Assembly (NCBI GenBank): GCA_019347945.1
Contig: JAHWKK010000027.1
Coordinates: forward strand, 1 to 40,132
DNA length: 40,132 bases
Source: Acidobacteriota bacterium
GTDB lineage: Bacteria > Acidobacteriota > Thermoanaerobaculia > Gp7-AA8 > JAHWKK01
Reading direction: 5' to 3'
The notes under the pieces are model-generated. The model had not been told where the DNA came from. It did no database searches and was given only the letters and a program-made list of their open reading frames with translations. Shown here in pieces: positions 16,749-25,034 of the stretch. A program made the position numbers and the translations under genes. Each line of letters begins with the position of its first letter. Positions within the stretch are counted from its first letter, which is position 1.

Positions 16749-18459
16749 CCAGACCGAATCAGGCCCGGTTCTCGACAGGGGTCCGGACGCGGCCGAGCCC
16801 GGGACCCCGCAGAAACCCCCTGCGGCGCACGCTGCGCTCGTGGGTGCCGGAATCCTCATCTCCCGCGTGTTCGGCTTCGCTCGCGAGAGCGTCATGGCCT
16901 TCTATCTCGGGGCCAGCGGACCCGCCGACGCCTTCCGCGCCGCGCTCAGAATCCCCAACTTCCTCCAGAATCTCCTCGGTGAGGGCGTCCTCTCGGCATC
17001 CTTCATCCCGGTCTACGCAAAACTGATCGCAGAAAAGGACGAGAAAGCCGCCGGACGCGTTGCCGGCATCATCTTCAGCCTTCTCGTCGTCGTGGTCGGT
17101 GTACTCGTGATCGCCGGGATGCTGCTTGCCGAGCCGCTCGTCGATCTGATCGCGGGCGGCTTTTCGGGTGTGAGACGTGAGATGACGATCTCACTCACGA
17201 GAATTCTCTTTCCGGGCGTCGGACTCCTCGTCCTCTCGGCGTGGTGCCTCGGGATCCTCAACAGCCACCGGATGTTTTTCCTCTCCTACGTCGCCCCGAC
17301 GATTCTCAACCTCGTGATGATCGGTACGCTCATCTATTTCGGGGCGAGGATCCAGGGATATTCGCTCGTGACGGCGCTCGCCTGGGGAACGGTCGTCGGA
17401 ATGTTTCTCCAGTTCGCCGTACAGGTTCCGTTCGTCTACCGTTATGCGCCGACACTCCGATACGGACTCGACGCCGCTTTCGAGCCCGTCAGGGAGATCA
17501 TCCGCAATTTCGTGCCGGTGGTTCTCGGCCGGGGCGTCGTCCAGGTCTCTGCATTCATCGACATGGCCATCGTCAGCCTTCTCGCGGCAGGAACGATGGC
17601 GACGCTCGGATACGCACAGGTCCTCTACCTGCTCCCCGTGTCGCTGTTCGGCATGTCGGTCGCCGCATCGGAGCTGCCGAAGATGTCCAGCGTCCTGGCG
17701 CCGGACGCGGAAGCGAGAGAGATCCTTCGCGAGCGCCTTCATGCAGGACTTCGACAGATCGCCTTCTTCATCGCTCCGTCCGCGATGGCCTTCGTATTCA
17801 TCGGCGATGTACTCGTCGCAGCGATTTACGAAAGGGGGCGATTCACTTCCGGCGACACTCGGCTGGTCTGGTACATCCTGATCACGATCTCGATCGGGCT
17901 TCTCGCGGCGACGTTCTCCCGGCTTCTCTCGTCGACCTACTATGCGATGCGCGACACGAGGACGCCGCTTCGATACGCGATCGTCCGGATCACGGTGAGT
18001 GCGGCGCTCGCGTACCTCTTCGCAATTCCACTCCGCCCCCTGATCGTCGAGCTCTTCCGGACGACCGGCATCCCGATTCCGGCGGTCACGAACCCGACGA
18101 ATGCGCTCGGGCTCATCGGCATTGCGATCGGTGGAACCGTCGGTGGCTGGGTCGAGTACTTCCTTCTGAAGCGGACTCTCACCCGAAGGATAGGGAAGTT
18201 CAGCGAAGAACCGTCCTTTCTCATGAAGCTCTGGTCCGCCGCCCTCGGCGCGGGAATCGTCGCATCACTGGCGGCGAGACCCGCAGCGGAGTGGGTACGC
18301 TCGATCATCACCGGCCGGTTCGGGATCAATCACATCGCCGGCGGCGCGGTCGCCGCACTCATTTTCGGGCTCGCCTACCTCACCTTCGCCGCTCTGCTCC
18401 GGATCCCCGAGACCCGGAAGCTGCTGCGCCGGATTCCGCTGCTCAGGCGATGGGCATGA
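16687..18459 (+). CDS. murJ: Lipid II flippase MurJ
   Basis: Inner-membrane MVF/MOP-fold flippase that moves lipid II outward for peptidoglycan synthesis. The core begins ALVGAGILISRVFGFARESV and continues with GASGPADAFRAALRIPNFLQ and GEGVLSASFIPVYAKL, the family hallmark, then about 14 hydrophobic helices. The start is uncertain. No ATG precedes the first helix; the GTG at 16687 overlaps the GGDEF gene by 62 bases and gives 590 residues with a hydrophilic N-terminal tail of about 50, longer than usual. A GTG at about 16840 would start inside the first helix. The stop at 18459 is certain. Confidence 0.93.
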   Translation: MQASRVSFGKRTTKATGSKISQTESGPVLDRGPDAAEPGTPQKPPAAHAALVGAGILISRVFGFARESVMAFYLGASGPADAFRAALRIPNFLQNLLGEGVLSASFIPVYAKLIAEKDEKAAGRVAGIIFSLLVVVVGVLVIAGMLLAEPLVDLIAGGFSGVRREMTISLTRILFPGVGLLVLSAWCLGILNSHRMFFLSYVAPTILNLVMIGTLIYFGARIQGYSLVTALAWGTVVGMFLQFAVQVPFVYRYAPTLRYGLDAAFEPVREIIRNFVPVVLGRGVVQVSAFIDMAIVSLLAAGTMATLGYAQVLYLLPVSLFGMSVAASELPKMSSVLAPDAEAREILRERLHAGLRQIAFFIAPSAMAFVFIGDVLVAAIYERGRFTSGDTRLVWYILITISIGLLAATFSRLLSSTYYAMRDTRTPLRYAIVRITVSAALAYLFAIPLRPLIVELFRTTGIPIPAVTNPTNALGLIGIAIGGTVGGWVEYFLLKRTLTRRIGKFSEEPSFLMKLWSAALGAGIVASLAARPAAEWVRSIITGRFGINHIAGGAVAALIFGLAYLTFAALLRIPETRKLLRRIPLLRRWA

Positions 18460-18536
18460 CCCCGCTCCCGTTGTGACCGGAAAGGATCAACCGATAGACT
18501 TCCGTCAGTCCTGGCGCTGGCAACGGGAAATTCTTC

Positions 18537-18612
18537 CGGCAACCGGCAACTGGCAACCGGCAACTGGCAGCCGGCAACCGGCAACGGCAACTGGCAACTG
18601 GCAACTGGCAAC
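18537..18612 (+). repeat. Period-7 minisatellite (GGCAACY)n
   Basis: About eleven tandem units of GGCAACC or GGCAACT, with one shortened unit, fill the space between murJ and oppD. The same unit flanks the foldback element at 14252-14697. Any promoter for oppD would have to lie inside or beside the repeat. Confidence 0.9.
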
Positions 18613-18651
18613 TCTCTTTCTGGCACCGAATTTTCTTGGCAATCCCTCAAC

Positions 18652-19731
18652 GTGACCGTCGCAACCACAAACGAAGTGCGCACTCCCGACGGCCTCCCCC
18701 GCGAGATCGGCAATCAGCTGCTCGAGGTCGACAACCTCAGAACGGGGTTTTCGACTCCGGGCGGTTTCGTTCTGGCGGTCAATGGAGTGACGTTCTCGGT
18801 CGGGCGGGGCGAAGCGGTCGCGCTCGTCGGGGAATCCGGCAGCGGGAAGAGCGTCACCGCGATGTCGATCATGCGGCTCATCCAGTCTCCGGGCCGCATC
18901 CTTTCCGGCTCGGTTCGCTACAGGGGGAGGGATCTCCTCGGGATCAGCGAGAACGAAATGCGGAAGATCAGGGGAAGCGAGATCGCCATGATCTTCCAGG
19001 AGCCGATGACTTCCCTCAATCCGGTGTTCCGCGTCGGCGACCAGCTCGCCGAAGCGATCATGATCCACAAAAACCTCGGTAAGAAGGAAGCGAAACAGGA
19101 AGCCGGACGGATGCTCGAGCTCGTCTCGATTCCCGATCCCTTCAAACGGCTCGACGACTATCCGCACCAGCTTTCCGGAGGGATGCGACAGCGCGTGATG
19201 ATCGCGATGGCGCTTTCCTGCGATCCCGAGCTTCTGATCGCCGACGAGCCCACCACCGCACTCGACGTCACCATCCAGGCGCAGATCATGGAGATTCTCG
19301 CGGAGCTCCAGCAGAGGCTCGGTCTCGCCATCCTTCTGATCACGCACGACCTCGGAGTCGTCGCCGAATTCTGCAAACGCGTCGTCGTCATGTACACCGG
19401 AAGAGTGGTCGAGGACGCGGAAGTCACCCAGCTCTTCGGCGATCCGAAACATCCCTACACGCGCGGCCTGCTCAGCTCGCTGCCGAGTCTCGACGAGGAA
19501 GCGCACGGGCGGCCGGAGCGGCTGAGTACCATCCCGGGAATGGTCCCCGGCATCGACAACCTACCGTCCGGCTGCAAGTTCCACCCTCGCTGTCCGGATG
19601 TGATGGAAGTCTGCTCGGGGCTGGAGCCCGCTCTCTACGATCTCGGGCAGCAGCGCGAAGTCCGCTGTTATCTTTACGGCGATGCGCCCGACCCGGAGCT
19701 CAATCCGCCTGATCCGGAGCTCAACCCGTGA
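18652..19731 (+). CDS. oppD: Peptide ABC transporter ATP-binding protein
   Basis: Cytoplasmic ATPase of an oligopeptide or dipeptide importer. The 359-residue product has Walker A GESGSGKS at 60-67, Q-loop [11 protein letters not shown], signature LSGGMRQRV, Walker [13 protein letters not shown] and switch ITHDLGV. The OppD-type C-terminal Cys cluster [16 protein letters not shown] may bind an iron-sulfur cluster. The start is a GTG after a heptamer repeat. The tail [13 protein letters not shown] is a 21-base duplication (three times seven). It overlaps oppF by four bases. No permease or binding-protein gene is in the window, so they must be elsewhere. Confidence 0.93.
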   Translation: MTVATTNEVRTPDGLPREIGNQLLEVDNLRTGFSTPGGFVLAVNGVTFSVGRGEAVALVGESGSGKSVTAMSIMRLIQSPGRILSGSVRYRGRDLLGISENEMRKIRGSEIAMIFQEPMTSLNPVFRVGDQLAEAIMIHKNLGKKEAKQEAGRMLELVSIPDPFKRLDDYPHQLSGGMRQRVMIAMALSCDPELLIADEPTTALDVTIQAQIMEILAELQQRLGLAILLITHDLGVVAEFCKRVVVMYTGRVVEDAEVTQLFGDPKHPYTRGLLSSLPSLDEEAHGRPERLSTIPGMVPGIDNLPSGCKFHPRCPDVMEVCSGLEPALYDLGQQREVRCYLYGDAPDPELNPPDPELNP

Positions 19732-20822
19732 GTGAAGCCACCGCCGACACCGCCCAGAAAGCGCCGAAGGTTCCCGCCGGCGAGGGCGAGCCGCTTCTTG
19801 TGGTGCGGGACCTCAAAAAGTACTTTCCGGTCAAGCGGGGGATCCTCTCGAGGACCGTCGGGCAGGTGAAGGCCGTCGACGGCGTTACGTTCTCGCTCGC
19901 GAAAGGGGAAACGCTCGGCCTCGTCGGCGAATCGGGTTCCGGGAAAACGACCACGGGGAGATCGATCCTCAGACTGATCGAGCCCACCGAGGGGAGCATC
20001 CGGTTCGAGGGCACCGAGCTGACCGATCTCGGAAGCCGCGCCATGCGCGAAAAGCGCCAGGACATGCAGATCATCTTTCAGGATCCCTACGCCTCGCTCA
20101 ACCCGCGTATGACGGTCGGAACGATCGTGGGTGAACCGCTGGTGATTCACAGCGATCTTTCGAAAGCGGGACGGCGGGAACGTGTTGCGCAGCTGCTCGA
20201 GACCGTCGGTCTCGATCCCTCGTACCTCAAGCGGTTTCCCCACGAGTTCTCCGGCGGGCAGCGTCAGCGGATCGGCGTCGCCCGCGCGCTCGCTACGAAT
20301 CCGAAATTCCTGGTCCTCGACGAACCGGTCTCGGCGCTCGACGTCTCGATCCAGGCTCAGGTGGTCAATCTTCTGATGGATCTCCAGAAGGAGCTCGGCC
20401 TCACGTATCTGTTCGTCGCGCACGATCTCGCGGTCGTCGAGCACATCTCGCAGCGGGTCGCCGTGATGTATCTCGGCAAGATCATGGAGCTCGCCTCGCG
20501 TGATCGGATTTACGACGATCCGCTTCATCCTTACACGAAGGCACTGCTCTCAGCGGTACCGCTGCCGAAGCCGAACAGGAAAAAGTCGCGGATTTTTCTC
20601 GACGGCGACATCCCGACTCCGATCGATCCGCCGAGCGGCTGCGTGTTCCACACGCGCTGCCCGATCGCCCAGTTTCCGATCTGCTCCGAGGAGGTCCCGG
20701 CGCTGCTCGAGCACAAGGCGGGACAGTTCGCCGCGTGCCATTTCGCCGGCGCGGACGTGCCGCTGCGACGCTCGGTCATCGATGAGAAGCCCGGGCCGAA
20801 ACCGGTGCCCTCCCCGGCCTGA
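19728..20822 (+). CDS. oppF: Peptide ABC transporter ATP-binding protein
   Basis: Second ATPase of the same importer. The 364-residue product has [20 protein letters not shown] (OppF-typical N terminus), Walker A GESGSGKT at 67-74, [17 protein letters not shown], signature [15 protein letters not shown], Walker [13 protein letters not shown] and switch [11 protein letters not shown]. The C-terminal cluster [17 protein letters not shown] also occurs. It starts at a GTG overlapping the oppD stop (GTGA), so the two are coupled. The pairing of unlike OppD and OppF subunits is the normal arrangement. Confidence 0.93.
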   Translation: MSEATADTAQKAPKVPAGEGEPLLVVRDLKKYFPVKRGILSRTVGQVKAVDGVTFSLAKGETLGLVGESGSGKTTTGRSILRLIEPTEGSIRFEGTELTDLGSRAMREKRQDMQIIFQDPYASLNPRMTVGTIVGEPLVIHSDLSKAGRRERVAQLLETVGLDPSYLKRFPHEFSGGQRQRIGVARALATNPKFLVLDEPVSALDVSIQAQVVNLLMDLQKELGLTYLFVAHDLAVVEHISQRVAVMYLGKIMELASRDRIYDDPLHPYTKALLSAVPLPKPNRKKSRIFLDGDIPTPIDPPSGCVFHTRCPIAQFPICSEEVPALLEHKAGQFAACHFAGADVPLRRSVIDEKPGPKPVPSPA

Positions 20823-20858
20823 GCAACTTGTCTTCTGCTGTTACAATTCAGCACTCCC

Positions 20859-21370
20859 ATGAAGACGACCGAGAGACTTCTGGCCATGGCCGAGCTGCTC
20901 AAGGGCTCGAGACGCTGGCGCACCGCCGCGCTCGCCGAGGAGCTCGGCGTTTCCGAGCGGACGGTCTACCGTGACATTGGTCGGCTCGAGGCCGCGCGGC
21001 TTCCAGTGGTCAGAGACGATGAAGGTTATCGGTTGCTCGATGCGCTCCGGCCCCGGGCGATCGCGCTGACCCTGGACGAGCATGCACTTCTCGCAACCGC
21101 GCTCGATCAGGTCGCGTTTCGAACGATTCCAGGCGTCGGAGAAAAAGTTGATCGCCTCCTGGAGAAGCTGTCACCCGGCTTCGATCACGAGCCCCCGGTC
21201 GAGATTGCGGGCCGGAGCGGAGCGGCGGCGTGGAGCGGGACGTAACGGGAATCATCGAGCGGGCGCTCCGCGAGCGTCGCAGCCTCCACACGCGGTACAC
21301 GTCCCTGAGCTCTCAGCAGACCCGATGGCGTATGATCGACCCTTGGCGTCTTCTTCACCGTGACGGGCAG
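20859..21370 (+). pseudogene. Broken HTH/WYL-family transcription regulator
   Basis: The first 128 codons (20859-21245) encode an HTH_11 domain (RTAALAEELGVSERTVYRDI) and the start of the linker of a WYL-type repressor, then end at TAA after AAWSGT. In another frame the family sequence resumes at once: GIIERALRERRSLHTRYTSL and then RMIDPWRLLHRDGQ, the opening of a WYL domain, from about 21225 to 21370. So there is one frameshift in the GCGGAGCGG-rich stretch 21215-21240. Then the gene is cut: nothing after RDGQ matches WYL, and the period-9 repeat and CRISPR array follow. WYL proteins often control CRISPR or phage-defence genes. The frameshift might be a sequencing error; the truncation is not so easily explained that way. 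Confidence 0.8.
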
Positions 21371-21410
21371 AATAGCTCAAATCGGCGGCGTGAAATCTGA
21401 GAGGCCTGTG

Positions 21411-21445
21411 GGACCGTCAGACCTGTCGGACGCGTCTGACCTGTC
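21411..21445. repeat. Period-9 repeat at the left edge of the CRISPR island
   Basis: Tandem units read GGACCGTCAGAC, CTGTCGGAC, GCGTCTGAC, CTGTC: nine-base units with GTC-N-GAC. The last unit merges into the first, degenerate CRISPR repeat. Similar blocks occur at 23864-23899 and 31271-31315 and nowhere else that I noticed. Confidence 0.7.
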
Positions 21446-22061
21446 AATGGGGCCGCACCTTTTCAGAGGCGGAAAGCCACTACCGAGCCGATCAAGCTGG
21501 TAGCTGAGGCTGCGAACCTTCAATGGGGCCGCGCCCTTTCAGACGCGGAAAGCTCAGGCGTCGAGTGGGTTGTGATCGACACGTTCTCCCTTCAATGGGG
21601 CCGCGCCTTTTCAGACGCGGAAAGAACTGCGAGCACTCAACGTCGTCCTTATCCCCGAGACGCTTCAATGGGGCCGCGCCTTTTCAGACGCGGAAAGGTG
21701 GCCCTCGGACGGGAGACACGTTCGGAAAGTGGAGCTTCAATGAGGCCGCGCCTTTTCAGACGCGGAAAGCCGGGATGTTACAGGGGGCGAGGCGATCCGG
21801 GCCAGCTCACCTTCAATGGGACCCCGCCTTTTCAGACGCGGAAAGGGCGGCGTCCGGGTCGAGGATCTCGGCGACGAAGCGCTTCAATGGGGCCGCGCCT
21901 TTTTAGACGCGGAAAGTGTACGAGCCCGGAACGGTGGTGGATCACGTGTGGCCGCTTCAATGGGGCCGCGCCCTTTCAGACGCGGAAAGGACGAAACGCA
22001 GGTGGGGGGGCAATCCTGTCTCGCGGCTTCAATGGGGACGCGCCTTTTCAGACGCGGAAAG
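21442..22061 (-). CRISPR. CRISPR array 1: 9 repeats, 8 spacers
   Basis: The repeats are 35 bases and begin at 21442 (degenerate), 21518, 21590, 21663, 21735, 21811, 21882, 21955 and 22027. On the plus strand they start CTTCAATGGGGCCGCG and end CAGACGCGGAAAG. Spacers are 41, 37, 38, 37, 41, 36, 38 and 37 bases, all unrelated. Most copies carry one or two point changes; those at 21590 and 21663 match the consensus. The crRNA strand is minus: the reverse complement ends CATTGAAG, as in type I handles, and folds into an 8-pair stem (CCGCGUCU/AGGCGCGG) with a GAAA loop. The worst repeat is at the left, leader-distal end. Confidence 0.97.
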
Positions 22062-22261
22062 GGCCCGCGTTCCCGAGCCCGTCAATACAAGCCAATTTCG
22101 TTGCTTTGCGAGCGGTTCGTGCCCCGCCCCGCTCGCCAGCGCACGGCCAGCGTGTTTCGATTATCAAAGACCCCGGAATCACGGCGACGAGCGGTGCCCT
22201 CCGACGAACTTCGGCGCCCCACCGTCGCGACACATTCCCGGTTCATTCTCGATTCTAACCT
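22062..22261 (-). promoter_or_regulatory. Leader of CRISPR array 1 (duplicated sequence)
   Basis: About 200 bases directly right of array 1 match the sequence directly right of array 2. Shared stretches include ATACAAGCCAATTTCG, GCCAGCGCACGGCCAGCGTG, a GGCGACGAGCGGT block and TCTCGATT(C/T)TAACC at the far end. Similarity stops there. The position beside each array on the 5' side of the transcribed strand fits a leader holding the promoter and integration signals. Because the two copies have diverged, duplication is not recent. Confidence 0.75.
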
Positions 22262-22580
22262 AGGGAGTTGGCGGAGCACGTTTCCTCGCACGCAACCTCG
22301 GCAGGCTAACGACCTAGGCTAGCTTCGAATCTGTCCGCGCTTCGCATTACGTCACGCCTGCTGATTCAAAGATGCGAATGCGGGGCAACTGTTCTAGACA
22401 GCCGATGCTTGCCCATGCGGCCCGCTTTCGTCCATCGCTGCACCGGAGTCTCCGGCTGCGGGGAGCTGACCACTGAGAAAGACCCAACGAAATGCGAAAC
22501 TTCGCCGCGGATGGCCGTAAAGGTGCGGCGTCTCTTCAGTCGGGGGAGGCCCCGATCTCGCGGTGCAGCTGCTCCGCGGC
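22262..22580. other. Spacer region between leader 1 and array 2, no gene
   Basis: No coding frame of any quality is seen. A perfect short hairpin CCGGAG/CTCCGG lies near 22443-22455. Near 22523-22548 the sequence GCGTCTCTTCAGTCGGGGGAG resembles the second half of the CRISPR repeat, and 32 bases later the first recognised repeat of array 2 starts; this may be a decayed leader-distal repeat with its spacer. Confidence 0.5.
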
Positions 22581-23486
22581 GTTCAATGGAGCCGCGCCCT
22601 TTCAGACGCGGAAAGTACGAAGTACAAACTGGGCAACAACTTCAACGACGTGCTTCAATAGGGCCGCACCTCTCCAGGCGCGGAAAGCTGAAACTCAGGA
22701 TCTACGTCAGCGACAACTTCGTGCTTCAATGGGGCCGCACCTTTTCAGGCGCGGAAAGTCCGACTGATGGTCATGCCCGCATCCCTCGCAGCAGCTTCAA
22801 TGGGGCCCCACCTTTTCAGGCGCGGAAAGAACCTCCGCTGTGAGAACTGCCGACGAATCGACGAGGCTTCAATGGGGCGGCACCTTTTCAGATGCGGAAA
22901 GCCCCGGACCCCGCCGTCTCAAGGTCAACTCTCGCCGACTTCAATGGAGCCGCGCCTTTTAGACGCGGAAAGCGACCGAAAGCCGGAAACCTCGGGGCGC
23001 CAGATTCCAGCTTCAATGGGGCCGCACTTTTTCAGGCGCGGAAGGAAGCTCTGCCGCTCACCTCGAACCAGTATGATCGCTTCAATGGGGGCCGCACCTT
23101 TTCAGACGCGGAAAGCCACCAGCCCCGGGTGCGCGGATGGTTCGCGCACATCGTGCTTCAATGGGGCCGCGCTTTTTCAGACGCGGAAAGCCGCAAGCCC
23201 GGAGTGCGGCATCGGCTGATGGATGTGCTCCTTCAATGGGGCCGCACCTTTTCAGGCGCGGAAAGGGTAACTTCGGGGTCCATCGACAGCGCGGCTTCGG
23301 CGCTTCAATGGAGCCGCACCTTTTCAGTTGCGGAAAGCCGGTGTTGCCGAGAAACGCGTTCCAGAGCCGGTTCCTTCAATGGGGTCGCGCCTTTCATTGG
23401 CGGAAAGCTGGTAGAAGTCCGCCCAGAGAATGCCCGGCCCGGCCCGGCCCAGCTTCAATGGGCCGCACCTTTTTAGGCTCGGAAAG
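22581..23486 (-). CRISPR. CRISPR array 2: 13 degenerate repeats, 12 spacers
   Basis: Repeats of 34-36 bases begin at 22581, 22653, 22724, 22795, 22867, 22939, 23011, 23080, 23156, 23231, 23303, 23374 and 23453. Spacers are 37, 36, 36, 37, 37, 38, 34, 40, 40, 37, 36 and 45 bases. The main variant differs from array 1 at two linked sites (CCGCACC and CAGGCG). Several copies have single-base indels: a lost base at 22939, 23374 and 23453, a gained one at 23080. The three rightmost, next to the leader, are among the worst. The last spacer is the longest and contains a CGGCC repeat. Transcription is leftward, as for array 1. Confidence 0.95.
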
Positions 23487-23690
23487 GCCCGCGGTTCCGA
23501 GCCCGTAAATACAAGCCAATTTCGCTGTCTCGCGAGCGGTTCGCCCCGTCACACTCGCCAGCGCACGGCCAGCGTGTTTCGACTGTCAAAGATCCCGGAT
23601 TTACGGCGACGAGCGGTCCTTCCGACAAACTTCGGCACTCCACCCCTCGCGACGCTTTCTCGGTTCATTCGCTTCTCGATTTTAACCCGG
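23487..23690 (-). promoter_or_regulatory. Leader of CRISPR array 2 (duplicated sequence)
   Basis: Homologous along its length to 22062-22261, starting with CGAGCCCGTAAATACAAGCC and ending near TTTTAACC at 23688. Its right boundary coincides with the end of the cas2-like coding remnant, the usual place for a leader in a cas-leader-array layout read on the minus strand. Confidence 0.75.
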
Positions 23691-23692
23691 TA

Positions 23693-23870
23693 TACCTCCG
23701 TCGCAGAGGGCCGCCGGAAACGCCTCGGCCACCCGAGCACCTCGATCCCCGCCGATGACCTGGCCGTATTCCGTCTCAGAAGCCAATCCGCGTCATGATC
23801 GAGGAGCTCGTCGAGGCGGGACCGCATCACCGCCTTCTGCAAAGGTGTCTACTCCTCGTAGAAAGTGGGA
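23693..23870 (-). pseudogene. Possible relic of cas2 (C-terminal part)
   Basis: Read on the minus strand, this gives FYEE-stop-TPLQKAVMRSRLDELLDHDADWLL and, further on, AGIEVLGWPRRFRRPSATEV. The pattern resembles the second half of Cas2: a VF(x)E strand, an LTPxQ turn, a helix with RLxELxDxxxD, a strand and a closing IEVLG...P..V. A TAG sits where Leu would be expected, and upstream of FYEE the sequence turns into the period-9 repeat, so the N-terminal half with the catalytic Asp is gone. It lies where cas2 belongs, between the effector genes and the leader. The match is by eye only and may be fortuitous. Confidence 0.4.
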
Positions 23871-23899
23871 CTTGCCGGACCCGTCGGACGTGGCTGACA
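23864..23899. repeat. Period-9 repeat at the break in the cas2 relic
   Basis: Units read GTGGGACTT, GCCGGACCC, GTCGGACGT and GGCTGACAG, the same nine-base family as at 21411 and 31271. It joins the truncated cas2-like sequence to about 97 bases of non-coding DNA before the cas8 stop. Confidence 0.65.
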
Positions 23900-23996
23900 G
23901 TTCAACCAGTCTTCATCGGCGCTCACTTTTCGGATTTTCCCGAGGTGGTCATCAGAGTGAGCACGCGGGACGTGCCGTCGCCAGAGCTTGGGCCGC

Positions 23997-25034
23997 TCAC
24001 CGAGCACGCTTCCGATGCTGCGGTTCGATTCGCTCCGACTTGATTGCGGAGAGCGGGAGTGCGCGCGTGAAGTTCATCGACCGGTCATCGATACGTCGCG
24101 ACGTGAAGACCTGCTCGACTCCCAGATGCGAAAGACCTCGCGGCACGAGCAGCTCCGGATGACCAAGCATTGCCCTGATCGCTGAGAGTGAGGCCTGTTC
24201 CCGCCAGATTGGCCAGGAGAACGTAAATCGGCCCCGATCGACTGCTCCCCCTAACACGCCGACCCGCACACGAGTTCTTCTCTGCACGGGGACGACGGTC
24301 ACCGCCGAGAGTCCAACCGAGGCCAGTCGATTGGCTCCGTGCTGGGTTCCAATCTTGTACTTCGTGTCCGTAGGGTCACCGGCCATCATCGCCCAGCGCG
24401 AATCTTCCTCTGCATCCCATCGGAATGAGGTAGTCAGATCATCGTCTCTGCTCCATCGGTCGAAAAGCGTCTGTCGTAGGCATTCCTCGGGCGAGTCGGC
24501 CGACAGCGTCCGTCCTGGCCGCTTCGTCGGAAGATCCTGTCGCGGCACCTGTGCCAACCGCTCGAGAAAATACTGCTGACCACCTCCGAACTGGAGGCAC
24601 AAAGGAGTAGGCTCTACCGAATCTTTCTTCAATCTTAGCGCCTGATCCGTCATGAGTGCTGCAAGCGCATCGGTCCGATCTCGGAACATAGGACTTGCAT
24701 CTGAGATACTTTCTTTTAGAAGTTTCTGGCACTCCTTCTGACTGAAGTCAATCAACTTCCTTCCGCCAAACCCGTGAGCTGGCAGGATGCGAGCAAGCCC
24801 GCTGATCGTCGAGCCAACGATATCGAGTGGGTCGGTCACGCAACTCACATGCAAAATCGGCCGCAACGGCGGATCGTCGAGGGACCATGAGACTCGCGCA
24901 CGAAGCTTCTCTTTCTCCGGCCGGTCACGGTCATCAGCTTCGAGCGCGCGCAACAGACCCAAAAGCGCGAGAAACGAGAGCAGGTTGTCAGGCTCGAACC
25001 CGTCGAGGCGGTGGACGCGGGTTGCATCACTCAT
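23997..25034 (-). CDS. Type I-G Cas8g / Cas3-extension family protein
   Basis: Probable large subunit of the type I-G effector complex, likely to take part in PAM recognition and Cas3 recruitment. The 345-residue product starts MSDATRVHRLDGFEPDNLLSF and continues LALLGLLRALEADDRDRPEK and WSLDDPPLRPILH, a start shared with the I-G Cas3-extension/Cas8u group; the rest is divergent. Its ATG overlaps the cas3 stop by four bases (ATGA). It is the last intact gene of the operon: cas4-cas1 and cas2 normally follow here. Assignment to Cas8 rather than an accessory subunit rests on position and on being the only candidate. Confidence 0.75.
   Translation of the reverse strand: MSDATRVHRLDGFEPDNLLSFLALLGLLRALEADDRDRPEKEKLRARVSWSLDDPPLRPILHVSCVTDPLDIVGSTISGLARILPAHGFGGRKLIDFSQKECQKLLKESISDASPMFRDRTDALAALMTDQALRLKKDSVEPTPLCLQFGGGQQYFLERLAQVPRQDLPTKRPGRTLSADSPEECLRQTLFDRWSRDDDLTTSFRWDAEEDSRWAMMAGDPTDTKYKIGTQHGANRLASVGLSAVTVVPVQRRTRVRVGVLGGAVDRGRFTFSWPIWREQASLSAIRAMLGHPELLVPRGLSHLGVEQVFTSRRIDDRSMNFTRALPLSAIKSERIEPQHRKRAR

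Noticed and set aside
20823-20858. TACAAT as a -10 box ahead of the WYL regulator
   Set aside because: No -35 element is found at suitable distance, so it is not claimed as a promoter.
22616-22723. Two spacers of array 2 sharing an AACTTC-like word near their right ends
   Set aside because: The shared stretch is too short to show a common target, and no matching protospacer lies in the window.
21523-23508. Open frames of 115-228 codons running through the CRISPR arrays
   Set aside because: They are made of repeated WGRAFSDAE- or MGPRLFRRGK-like units, the translation of the CRISPR repeats.
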